Positions 25,565-33,535 of a stretch of 56,123 bases of DNA are shown here, one piece after another (position 1 is the stretch's first letter; every line of letters begins with the position of its first letter). Source of the DNA: Oscillospiraceae bacterium (GTDB lineage Bacteria; Bacillota; Clostridia; Oscillospirales; Oscillospiraceae); contig JAFRPC010000050.1 in NCBI GenBank assembly GCA_017429325.1, forward strand, positions 1-56,123, in the 5' to 3' direction. Made by a program: the position numbers and the translations under genes. The notes under the pieces were generated by a model that saw nothing but the letters and a program-made list of their open reading frames with translations, was not told the origin of the DNA and searched no databases.

Positions 25565-27322
25565 ATGCACGCAAAAGAATTTCAGAAACGTTCGCTGCTG
25601 CGGATCTTTCTGAGCTACTTCAAGCCCCACCGGAAGCTCTTTGCGCTGGACCTGAGCTGCGCCTTTACGGTGTGCCTGATCGACCTGGCCTTCCCGCTGG
25701 CGACCCGCAGTGCCCTCTATCAGCTTTTGCCGGACAAGAATTATCAGAGCTTCTTCCTGCTGATGGGCGCAATGGTCCTGTGTTATTTGCTCCGCTCCTT
25801 TTTGCAGTTCGTGATCGCCTATTGGGGGCACACCTTCGGCATCCGCGTGGAGGCGGACATCCGCCGGGACCTGTTCAGTCATCTTCAGAGCTTAAGCTTC
25901 AGCTACTATGACAATAACCGGACCGGCCAGCTCATGAGCCGTCTGACCACGGACCTCTTTGAGCTCACAGAGCTGGCCCACCACGGGCCGGAGGACCTGT
26001 TCACCTCTATTTTGACGGTCATCGGCGCGATGATCATCATGTTTACCGTCCAGTGGAAGCTTGCGCTGGTGGTCTGTCTGATGTTCCCGGTCTGCCTGTC
26101 TGTGGTCATTTTCCGGCGCAGGAAGATGGGCAAGGTCTCCAAGATGGTCAAGCAGCGGACCGCGGGCATTAACGCCGACATCGAATCATCGCTCTCCGGG
26201 TTCCGGACCTCCAAGGCCTTTGCCAACGAGGAGGCAGAATACGACAAATTCAGCCACTCCAACGAGCGCTTCAAGGTCTCCAAGCGGGAATTCCACAAGG
26301 AAATGGGAATTTTTCACGCTACGATGGAGTTCTTTACTTCCATTCTCCACGTCGTCGTGATCTCCGTGGGCGGCTATCTGATCATGAAGGACCAGATGGA
26401 CTACCGGGACATCATCACTTTTTCCCTGTATATCGCCTCCTTCGTCAACCCCATCCGCAAAATGGCCGCCCTGTCTGAAATGCTGGCAAACGGCCTGGCG
26501 GGCCTCCAGCGCTTTGTGGAGATCATGCGCACGGAGCCTACGGTCCAGGACCTGCCGGACGCCGAGGAGCTGACAAACGTACAGGGCGCCATCCAGCTGG
26601 ACCACGTGGATTTCTCCTACAAGGAAGAGCTGCCCGTGCTGACGGATGTGAATTTGGAGATCCGGGCAGGGGAGACCATTGCGGTGGTCGGTCCCTCCGG
26701 CGGCGGCAAGACGACCCTCTGCCAGCTCATTCCCCGCTTTTACGAGACCTCCGGCGGCGTCATTTCCGTGGACGGCAAGGACATCCGCCACGTCACCCAG
26801 CGCTCCCTGCGGGCCAACATCGGCATTGTCCAGCAGGATGTGTTCCTCTTTGCCGATACGGTGCTGGAGAACATCCGCTACGGAAAGCCCGGCGCCTCCT
26901 TTGAGGAGGTCGTGGAAGCGGCCAAACGGGCGGAAATCTATGAAGATATTATGGAAATGCCGGAGGGCTTCGACACCTACGTGGGCGAACGCGGCATACT
27001 TCTCTCCGGCGGCCAGAAGCAGCGCATCTCCATTGCCCGCATTTTCCTGAAGAATCCGCCCATTCTGATCCTGGACGAGGCGACCTCCGCCCTGGACAGC
27101 ATCACGGAGGCCAAGATCCAAAAGGCCTTTGACGAGCTTGCCAAGGGCAGGACGACCCTGATCATCGCCCACCGCCTCTCCACCATTCACGCGGCCAACC
27201 GCATCATCGTGATTTCGGAGGGGAGGATCCGCGAGCAGGGCAGCAGGGAAGAACTTTTGGAGCGCAATGGGGTCTTCGCCCAGCTCTATCACACGCAAAA
27301 TCTGGTGGAAGGAAAATTCTGA
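25565..27322 (+). CDS. ABC exporter, fused permease and ATPase
   Basis: A 585-residue half-transporter. Six membrane helices occupy roughly residues 1-320, followed by an ATPase domain with Walker A GPSGGGKTTL (near 377), Q-loop VQQDVFLF, signature LSGGQKQRISIARI, Walker B ILILDEATSALD and H-loop IIAHRLSTI. It probably works as a homodimer exporting lipids, peptides or drugs. A strong AAAGGAGG precedes the ATG, 1 bp after the MATE stop, and the pair may form one efflux unit. Confidence 0.95.
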   Translation: MHAKEFQKRSLLRIFLSYFKPHRKLFALDLSCAFTVCLIDLAFPLATRSALYQLLPDKNYQSFFLLMGAMVLCYLLRSFLQFVIAYWGHTFGIRVEADIRRDLFSHLQSLSFSYYDNNRTGQLMSRLTTDLFELTELAHHGPEDLFTSILTVIGAMIIMFTVQWKLALVVCLMFPVCLSVVIFRRRKMGKVSKMVKQRTAGINADIESSLSGFRTSKAFANEEAEYDKFSHSNERFKVSKREFHKEMGIFHATMEFFTSILHVVVISVGGYLIMKDQMDYRDIITFSLYIASFVNPIRKMAALSEMLANGLAGLQRFVEIMRTEPTVQDLPDAEELTNVQGAIQLDHVDFSYKEELPVLTDVNLEIRAGETIAVVGPSGGGKTTLCQLIPRFYETSGGVISVDGKDIRHVTQRSLRANIGIVQQDVFLFADTVLENIRYGKPGASFEEVVEAAKRAEIYEDIMEMPEGFDTYVGERGILLSGGQKQRISIARIFLKNPPILILDEATSALDSITEAKIQKAFDELAKGRTTLIIAHRLSTIHAANRIIVISEGRIREQGSREELLERNGVFAQLYHTQNLVEGKF

Positions 27323-27333
27323 GCAGAAATTGT

Positions 27334-27362
27334 TTGCTTTTTCTCCCATCGTTTGATATAAT
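27334..27362 (+). promoter_or_regulatory. Predicted promoter of the kinase-nagA genes
   Basis: TTGCTT (27334-27339), a 17-bp spacer and a consensus TATAAT (27357-27362), immediately after the ABC exporter stop. Confidence 0.75.
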
Positions 27363-27388
27363 CACACAAATACAGCTTGGAGGTGCCT

Positions 27389-28450
27389 ATGCAGCAGGCC
27401 ATTTATCATTTCCAGATCATGAGCCAGCCGGTATTCTGCCGGAACTTCGGCCACGGAAATATCAACTACACCTTTTTGATTACCACCGACAACGGCAAGC
27501 AATATATTTTGCAGCGCATCAATACCCATGTGTTCAAGCAGCCGGAGCAGCTCATGGACAACGTGATTGCCGTGACCCAGCACATCCGCAAGAAGGACCC
27601 CGACCCCTCCCACGTTCTGAATTTCATTCCCGCCCTGGACGGGAAGTACTACTATCGGGACGAGCGCAGACGCTTCTGGCGCTGCTATGAGTTTGTGGGC
27701 GGCTTTTGTCTGGAGGCGCCGGAATCGGACGCCGACTTCTATGAAAGCGCCGTTGCGTTTGGACGGTTCCAGGAGCTGCTCTCCGATTTCCCCGCCGATA
27801 CGCTCTATGAGACCATTCCGAATTTCCACAACACGCCGGACCGCTACCGCCAGCTCCACATTGCCATGGACGAGGACGCCTGCGACAGACTGCAATACGT
27901 TCAGCCGGAAGTGGATTTCATTATGGAGCGGGAGCAGGAGGCCGGGATCATCCAGCGGATGCTGGAATCCGGGGACCTGCCCCTGCGCGTGACCCACAAC
28001 GACACGAAGCTCAACAACGTGCTGCTGGATATGAAGACCCGAAAAGCGCTCTGTGTTCTGGACCTGGATACCGTCATGCCCGGCTCCTCGCTCTTTGACT
28101 TTGGCGATTCCATTCGCTTTGGCGCGGCCACCGCACCGGAGGATGTCCAGGAGCTCAGCCGCATGAGCATGGACCTTCACCGTTTCGAGGTCTATACCAG
28201 GGGCTTCCTGGACGGCTGTCACTCCCTGACCAAGCGGGAAATGCTGCTGCTTCCCATGGGAGCGAAAATCATTACCTTAGAGCTTGCGGTCCGCTTCCTC
28301 ATTGACTATCTGGAATCCGACCACTATTTCAAGACCCAGTACTCCGACCACAATCTGGTCCGCACCAGAGCCCAGCTCAAGCTGGTGAAGGATATGGAGG
28401 CCAAGTGGTATCAGATGCAGAAAATCATCGAACGGTATATGGAGAATTGA
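27389..28450 (+). CDS. Phosphotransferase of the APH/choline-kinase fold, N-acetylhexosamine kinase-like
   Basis: 353 residues. The N-lobe has FGHGNINYTFLITTDNGKQYILQRIN followed by VFKQPEQLMDN, which resembles N-acetylhexosamine 1-kinases (NahK) and related mucin-sugar kinases. The catalytic loop is THNDTKLNNVL near residue 203, and the metal site is CVLDLDTVMPGS. ATG 27389 follows GGAGG; a TTG 12 bp earlier is less likely. nagA follows after 2 bp, so the substrate is probably an amino sugar. Because NagA needs a 6-phosphate, the position phosphorylated is open. Confidence 0.85.
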   Translation: MQQAIYHFQIMSQPVFCRNFGHGNINYTFLITTDNGKQYILQRINTHVFKQPEQLMDNVIAVTQHIRKKDPDPSHVLNFIPALDGKYYYRDERRRFWRCYEFVGGFCLEAPESDADFYESAVAFGRFQELLSDFPADTLYETIPNFHNTPDRYRQLHIAMDEDACDRLQYVQPEVDFIMEREQEAGIIQRMLESGDLPLRVTHNDTKLNNVLLDMKTRKALCVLDLDTVMPGSSLFDFGDSIRFGAATAPEDVQELSRMSMDLHRFEVYTRGFLDGCHSLTKREMLLLPMGAKIITLELAVRFLIDYLESDHYFKTQYSDHNLVRTRAQLKLVKDMEAKWYQMQKIIERYMEN

Positions 28451-28452
28451 CG

Positions 28453-29577
28453 ATGAATTACAAAAATGCCAATATCTATACGAAAGATTTCCGCTTTGTG
28501 TCCGGCGGCTTTTCCGTGGAGGACGGGAAATTCTGCGACGTTCTGCTGGAAAAGGACGACGCTGTGGACCTGCACGGCGCTTATGTCATCCCCGGTCTCA
28601 TTGACGTTCACAACCACGGCAATTCCAACGCCGACTTCTCCGACGGCTCCTATGAGGGGGACGTGAAGATGGCCCGCTACCTGGCGAGCATCGGCGTGAC
28701 GAGCTTTGCGCCTGCCACCATGACCCTGCCCTATGCCGTCATCGCAAAGGCCCTGGAGGCCGGTCTGCGGCTTCACAAGGCCCCGGTGGAGGGCTGTGCC
28801 CGGCTGCTGGGCGTCCAGATGGAAGGGCCCTTCTTCTCCGAGAAAAAAAAGGGCGCCCAGAACGCGGAATACCTGCGTCTGCCGGATTTTGAAGCCTTCC
28901 GCAAGCTCTATGCGGACAGCGAGGGCCTGATCTCCATCGTGGACCTGGCCCCCGAGTTAGAGGGCTCCGTGGCCTTTGTGGAGCAGGCGAAGGCGCTGTG
29001 CACCGTCTCCATTGCCCACACGGATTCCGACTACGAGCACGCGAGGGCCGCCATCGAGGCCGGCGTCACTCATCTGACCCACCTCTACAACGCCATGCCG
29101 CCCATCCACCACCGGAAGCCCGGCGTCATCGGGGCGGCCTCGGAGGTGCCCGCCGTTTCCGCGGAGATCATCTGCGACGGCATCCACGTCCATCCCGCTT
29201 CGATTCGGATGGCCTTCAAGCTCTTCGGCGCGGACCGAATGGTGCTGATCTCCGACGCCCTGCGCTGCTGCGGGATGCCGGACGGGGAATATGAGCTGGG
29301 CGGACAGCAGGTATTTTTAGCGGAAAATGTGGCGAGACTGTCAGACGGGACCATTGCGGGCTCCGCCACCAATCTCTATGACTGTATGCGCAACACCGTC
29401 GCCTTCGGCATCCCGAAGGAGGACGCGGTCCGGGCCGCCACCTGGAATCCCGCCAGGCAGATCCACGCCCTGGATCGGGTGGGCTCCATCGAGAACGGCA
29501 AGCTGGCAGATTTTGTGGTCTGCGACGCGGAGCTGAACCGGAAGGAAGTCTGGCTTGGCGGAGAGCGGCTCAAATAA
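28453..29577 (+). CDS. nagA: N-acetylglucosamine-6-phosphate deacetylase
   Basis: Removes acetate from GlcNAc-6-phosphate to give glucosamine-6-phosphate. The 374-residue amidohydrolase shows PGLIDVHNHGNSNADFSDG, GVQMEGPFFSEKKKGAQN (metal-binding glutamate), IAHTDSDYEHA, THLYNAMPPIHHRKPG, CDGIHVHP and the catalytic aspartate in LISDAL. All active-site elements are present. ATG 28453 is preferred over an in-frame start inside the kinase gene. No glucosamine-6-phosphate deaminase (nagB) is seen nearby. Confidence 0.95.
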   Translation: MNYKNANIYTKDFRFVSGGFSVEDGKFCDVLLEKDDAVDLHGAYVIPGLIDVHNHGNSNADFSDGSYEGDVKMARYLASIGVTSFAPATMTLPYAVIAKALEAGLRLHKAPVEGCARLLGVQMEGPFFSEKKKGAQNAEYLRLPDFEAFRKLYADSEGLISIVDLAPELEGSVAFVEQAKALCTVSIAHTDSDYEHARAAIEAGVTHLTHLYNAMPPIHHRKPGVIGAASEVPAVSAEIICDGIHVHPASIRMAFKLFGADRMVLISDALRCCGMPDGEYELGGQQVFLAENVARLSDGTIAGSATNLYDCMRNTVAFGIPKEDAVRAATWNPARQIHALDRVGSIENGKLADFVVCDAELNRKEVWLGGERLK

Positions 29578-29592
29578 AGGAGGAACAAACGG

Positions 29593-30696
29593 ATGAAAAA
29601 AGCATTTATTTTTCTGGTCATCACTGCGCTGCTGATAACGCTCTGCGCTTGTGCAGCGGGGAATGAGACGACCACCGCAGCGAAGTGCTCTGAGGAAACG
29701 GAGCCGAAGCTCACGATGAATCCGGAGATCGAGACAAAGGAGCCTCAGACGCAGGAACCCACGCAGACGGAAGCACCGTTCATCACAACGGAGGCTCCTG
29801 CCGCGAATGGCGCGGAATTCAACATCTATTCCCTGAAGGGCCCCACCACCATGGGCATCGTCACCCTGCTGGAGGAGAGCAAAAACGGGAACACCGTCAA
29901 TACCTATCACTCCACCATCTGCGCTGCTGCCGACGAGGTGACGGCTGCTATCGTCAACGGAGACGCGGACATCGCCCTGCTGCCTGCCAACGCCGCGGCT
30001 GCCCTGTACAACAAGGCCGGTGGCTTCTCTGTGGTCGCCATCAACACCTTGGGCGTTCTCTACCTGGTGGAAAACGGCGATACGGTCCAGTCCGTCGAGG
30101 ACCTGGCAGGGAAGACCGTCTGCCTGACCGGCAAGGGGACCACGCCGGAGTACTCCCTTCGGTATCTGCTGGCCTCCTATGGCATTGAGGATCAGGTCAA
30201 TCTGGAATTCAAATCCGAGGCCCAGGAGGTCGTGGCCGCTCTGAGCGAGGATATGTCCATGATCGGGCTGCTGCCCCAACCCTTTGTCATCGCGGCGATG
30301 ATGCAGAATGAAAATCTCCGCATCGCCGTGGACCTCAACAGCGAATGGAACACTGTGTCCGCGGACAGCTCGCTCGTCACCGGCGTAACAGTCGTTCGGA
30401 CGGAGGTCCTGGAGAAGAATCCCGAAGCGGTTAAGGCCTTTTTGAAGGAAGCCGCCGAGGGGGTGGATCAGGTCAACAGCGACCCGGAAGCGGCGGCCAA
30501 GCTCATTGCGGAGCTGGGCATCGTCAACAAGGATGTCATTGCCGCGAAGGCCATTCCGTTCTGCAACCTGGTCTGCATCGACGGCGCAGGCATGAAGGAT
30601 ATGCTTTCCGGCTATCTGAAGACCCTGTTCGACCAGAATCCCAAGGCCGTCGGCGGGTCCATGCCCGCTGAGGAATTCTACTACACGGGAGAATAA
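29593..30696 (+). CDS. ABC transporter substrate-binding lipoprotein (NitT/TauT, SsuA/ThiY type)
   Basis: 367 residues. A signal peptide ends in a lipobox-like ITLCAC, so the mature protein would be lipid-anchored. A Thr/Glu/Pro-rich linker covers about residues 28-75. The binding domain includes NGDADIALLPANAAAALYNKAGGFSVVAIN and the hinge segment VQSVEDLAGKTVCLTGKGTTPEYSL, typical of family members for sulfonates, thiamine precursors and similar ligands. The ligand cannot be told. AAGGAGG precedes the ATG. It forms an operon with the next two genes. Confidence 0.9.
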   Translation: MKKAFIFLVITALLITLCACAAGNETTTAAKCSEETEPKLTMNPEIETKEPQTQEPTQTEAPFITTEAPAANGAEFNIYSLKGPTTMGIVTLLEESKNGNTVNTYHSTICAAADEVTAAIVNGDADIALLPANAAAALYNKAGGFSVVAINTLGVLYLVENGDTVQSVEDLAGKTVCLTGKGTTPEYSLRYLLASYGIEDQVNLEFKSEAQEVVAALSEDMSMIGLLPQPFVIAAMMQNENLRIAVDLNSEWNTVSADSSLVTGVTVVRTEVLEKNPEAVKAFLKEAAEGVDQVNSDPEAAAKLIAELGIVNKDVIAAKAIPFCNLVCIDGAGMKDMLSGYLKTLFDQNPKAVGGSMPAEEFYYTGE

Positions 30697-30699
30697 GTG

Positions 30700-31449
30700 A
30701 TGAAGCCTGTCAAATCGCCGCGCCACATCGTCCGGGGACTGCTGATTGCCCTGTTCTGGCTGGGGATTTGGCAGGCTGCCTCTATGCTGGTGGGAAAGCC
30801 GGTGCTTTTTGCCTCCCCCCTGGACACGGTGAAGGCCCTGGCGGAGCTGCTTCCCACGGCGGATTACTGGTCCGCCGTGCTGGGCTCCTTAGAACACATC
30901 GCCCTGGGCTTCTTCCTGGCGCTGCTGCTGGGCCTGCTGGTCGGTATCGCGGCCTTTCGTTTTCCCCTGGTCAAGGCCCTGGTCTCGCCCCTGCTGACTA
31001 TGATGAAGACCGTCCCCGTGGCCTCCTTCATCATTCTGGTGCTGGTTTGGTTCGGCTCGAAGCATCTGGCCGTCATTGTGGCTCTGCTGATCGTCTTTCC
31101 GCAGATCTATTTTGCGACGGTGACAGGCCTTTCCAGCACCGACAAGGAATTGCTGGAGCTGGCAAGGGTGTTCCGGGTCCCCGGCGGAAGGACGGCCTGG
31201 CAGGTCTATCGCCCGGCGCTGTGGCCCTATCTCAACGCCGCCTGCGCCTCCGCGCTCGGCATGAGCTGGAAGGCCGGGATCGCCGCTGAGGTCATCGGCA
31301 CCCCCGCCCGCTCCATCGGCGAGCAGATGTATCTGTCCAAAATCTATCTGGCGACAGCGGAGCTCTTTGCCTGGACCCTGACGGTGATCCTGCTCAGTAT
31401 GGCATTTGAACGGGCTGTGCGCTGGCTGCTGAGAAAGGTGGGGAAGTGA
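30700..31449 (+). CDS. ABC transporter permease (SsuC/TauC type)
   Basis: About 249 residues with six membrane helices. The ATPase-contact loop is recognisable: ELARVFRVPGGRTAWQVYRPALWPYL, the EAA-type motif. MSWKAGIAAEVIGTPARSIGEQMY is a strong marker of the SsuC/TauC/ThiX subfamily. The ATG overlaps a GTG (GTGATG) right after the binding-protein stop. Confidence 0.92.
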   Translation: MKPVKSPRHIVRGLLIALFWLGIWQAASMLVGKPVLFASPLDTVKALAELLPTADYWSAVLGSLEHIALGFFLALLLGLLVGIAAFRFPLVKALVSPLLTMMKTVPVASFIILVLVWFGSKHLAVIVALLIVFPQIYFATVTGLSSTDKELLELARVFRVPGGRTAWQVYRPALWPYLNAACASALGMSWKAGIAAEVIGTPARSIGEQMYLSKIYLATAELFAWTLTVILLSMAFERAVRWLLRKVGK

Positions 31450-32018
31450 TGGATCTGAACATCAGCGGGCTTTCTCACCGCTTCGGGGATAAGGTAATTT
31501 TCGACGATTTCTCTCTGACCCTGCGCCGCGGCGGCCTCTACGGGCTGACGGCCCCCTCCGGACGGGGCAAAACGACCCTGCTCCGGATCCTGATGGGCCT
31601 CCAGGTCCCGGACGCCGGGACCCTGCCCCAGGGCGTCCGCTATTCCGCCGTGTTCCAGATGGACCGGCTGCTGCCGGGCCGCAGCGCCGTGGACCAGCTT
31701 CTGTTCGTCCGGGGCGGCAAGCGGGAGGCCGAAGCCTGCCGGGCCTTTCTGGCGGAGCTGCTGCCGGAAGGCAGCCTGGACCAGCCGGTGGGCGAGCTCT
31801 CCGGAGGAATGCAGCGGCGGGTCGCCATTGCCAGGGCTCTCTGGGCCGAGAGCGACTGCATCCTCATGGACGAGCCCTTCACCGGCTTGGATGAGGACAC
31901 GCTGCACAAAACGGCGGATTTTATCCTCGCGAAGCGCAAAGACCGCACGCTTCTCCTTTCCACACACCAAAAGGAGCTTCTGGAGGCTTATCCATTTGAA
32001 TGGCTGACGCTGCCGTAA
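31449..32018 (+). CDS. ABC transporter ATP-binding protein (SsuB/TauB type, short)
   Basis: 189 residues, shorter than the usual 240 or so, but all catalytic motifs are present: Walker A APSGRGKTTLL, Q-loop AVFQMDRLLPG, signature LSGGMQRRVAIARAL, Walker B CILMDEPFTGLD and H-loop LLSTHQ. It powers the preceding importer. Its ATG overlaps the permease stop by one base. A long hairpin follows the stop codon. Confidence 0.93.
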   Translation: MDLNISGLSHRFGDKVIFDDFSLTLRRGGLYGLTAPSGRGKTTLLRILMGLQVPDAGTLPQGVRYSAVFQMDRLLPGRSAVDQLLFVRGGKREAEACRAFLAELLPEGSLDQPVGELSGGMQRRVAIARALWAESDCILMDEPFTGLDEDTLHKTADFILAKRKDRTLLLSTHQKELLEAYPFEWLTLP

Positions 32019-32024
32019 AAAGAC

Positions 32025-32074
32025 AATCCCCCCCAGGAAAAAACCGCAAAACGGTTTTTTCCTGGGGGGGGATT
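32025..32074. terminator. Long bidirectional terminator hairpin
   Basis: The arms AATCCCCCCCAGGAAAAAACCG and its complement (with one extra G) form a stem of about 22 bp around CAAAA. Upstream on the plus strand is TAAAAAGAC, giving the minus-strand transcript a TTTTT tract, so it serves the ABC importer operon and hydF, which meet here tail to tail. Confidence 0.85.
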
Positions 32075-32085
32075 TGTTCCCGTCG

Positions 32086-33423
32086 TTATGACAGCGACAG
32101 CTCCTCGGCAAACGGCTCCAGACTTCTCTGTAAGATCCCGTGCATCTGGGCAATGGCGACGCCGTAGTTGACCATGGGGACCCCCGCTTTCCGGGCGGTC
32201 TCGATGCGGTGCTGCATGGCGGCCTCGTTCAGCATACAGCCGCCGCAGTGGATGACCAGGGCGTAGGGGGAGAGGTCCTCGGGGAACTCCCCGCCGGAGG
32301 TGAAGCAAAACTCCGGCTCCTTGCCGGTATAGGCCCGGACCCAGCCTGGCATTTTCACCGTGCCGATGTCGTTGCACTGCCGGTGATGGGTGCAGCCCTC
32401 GGAGATCAGCACCTTGTCGCCGTCCTGAAGCCGGGAAAGGGCTCTGGCCCCGGCGGCCAGGGTGGAGAGCTGACCCTTGTAGCGGGCAAAGAGAATGGAG
32501 AAGGAGGTCAGCGGGATGGAGGCCGGGACCAGCGGAGAGACCTTTCCAAAGGCCTGAGAATCCGTCACCACCAGCCGGGGCGGCTTGTTCAGATTTTGGA
32601 GGACGGATGTAATTTCCTCCACCTGACAGCAGAGGGGAACGCAGTGGAGGTCCAGCAGCTCCCGCAGGGTGAGCTGCTGGGGCAGGATCAGGCGGCCCTT
32701 CGGGGCGCTCTCGTCGATGGGGATCACAAGAACCACCGTGTCGCCGGGGTCCACCAGGTCCGCTAAGATGTACTTGGGGGCCTTGGCGGTACGGCCCAGA
32801 GCGGCGAGGCGCTCCTTCAGCTCGTGGACGCCCTCGCCAGTCAGGGCGGAGACAAGGATAACGTCCCCCTCACTGTCATTGCGAGGCACGGAGGGCCGTG
32901 GCAATCCGCGTCCCTCGTCTCCTGTTGCCGGTTGCCGGTTGCCTGTTGCCTCATACGGGGGGCACCCCTCCACCGGCCTTGAGGCCGGTCCCTCTCCTCT
33001 GCAAGCAGGGGAGGTACATACCGCCCCTACAAGGTCGCACTTATTCGCCGCTAAAATCACGGGAAGCTTGCGGGCTTTGATGCGTTCCAGCAGGGACCGA
33101 TCGGCTTCGGTCATGCCCTCTGCCGCGTCGTAGACCAGGACGGCGATGTCGGTCTTGGTCAGGATCTCGTTGGTCTTCTCCACCCGGAGTTCACCTAAGA
33201 AGCCCTCGTCGTCCCAGCCGGGGGTGTCAATGATGACCACCGGGCCTAAGGGCAGCAGCTCCATGGCCTTTTTGACCGGGTCTGTGGTCGTGCCCTTGAC
33301 GGGGGAGACCACCGAGAGCTTCTGCCCGGTGACGGCGTTCACCAGGCTGGATTTCCCGGCGTTGCGCCGTCCGAAAAAAGCGATATGAAGTCGTTCCGCA
33401 GAAACAGTTTCATTCAAACTCAT
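32086..33423 (-). CDS. hydF: [FeFe]-hydrogenase maturation GTPase HydF, with an in-frame repeat insertion
   Basis: HydF is the scaffold on which the 2Fe subcluster is assembled before transfer to the hydrogenase. The GTPase domain shows G1 GRRNAGKSSL, G2/G3 KGTTTDP and DTPGWDD, G4 NKCD and G5 VSAL. The C-terminal cluster-binding part has CTHHRQCNDIG and HCGGCM. At 445 residues it is longer than the usual 400 or so. The excess, about 52 residues between NKCDL and DVILVSAL, is encoded by repeat DNA (32874-33030) and keeps the frame. I prefer ATG 33423 (7 nt after AAGGA) over ATG 33435. hydG and hydE lie upstream. Confidence 0.93.
   Translation of the reverse strand: MSLNETVSAERLHIAFFGRRNAGKSSLVNAVTGQKLSVVSPVKGTTTDPVKKAMELLPLGPVVIIDTPGWDDEGFLGELRVEKTNEILTKTDIAVLVYDAAEGMTEADRSLLERIKARKLPVILAANKCDLVGAVCTSPACRGEGPASRPVEGCPPYEATGNRQPATGDEGRGLPRPSVPRNDSEGDVILVSALTGEGVHELKERLAALGRTAKAPKYILADLVDPGDTVVLVIPIDESAPKGRLILPQQLTLRELLDLHCVPLCCQVEEITSVLQNLNKPPRLVVTDSQAFGKVSPLVPASIPLTSFSILFARYKGQLSTLAAGARALSRLQDGDKVLISEGCTHHRQCNDIGTVKMPGWVRAYTGKEPEFCFTSGGEFPEDLSPYALVIHCGGCMLNEAAMQHRIETARKAGVPMVNYGVAIAQMHGILQRSLEPFAEELSLS
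32874..33030. repeat. Composite dispersed repeat inserted inside hydF
   Basis: About 157 bp. From the hydF 5' side it starts with GTAGGGGCGG (minus strand, 33030), carries a GACCGGCC/GGCCGGT hairpin, then CAACAGG/CAACCGG-type heptamers, and ends with a GTCATTGCGAG...GCAATCC unit with its own CACGG/CCGTG hairpin. These modules are the same types found at 4.1-4.6 kb and 6.06-6.28 kb. It is read through without a stop and encodes a Gly/Pro/Arg-rich stretch including the peptide ATGNRQPATGDEGRG. Confidence 0.88.
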
Positions 33424-33443
33424 AGAAACATCCATCCTTATTC

Positions 33444-33518
33444 GTAGGGGGCGGCGCCTTCGACGCCCCGTGCCGACGTGTCGATACGGGAACGGGCCGT
33501 CCAGGGGCCGGCCCCTAC
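33444..33518 (-). repeat. 75-bp GTAGGG...CCCTAC element, copy 2
   Basis: Its reverse complement is nearly identical to 4301-4374. It fills most of the hydG-hydF gap (33424-33535) and lies a few bases upstream of the hydF Shine-Dalgarno. Confidence 0.85.
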
Positions 33519-33535
33519 AGTCCTCTCAAACGTCG

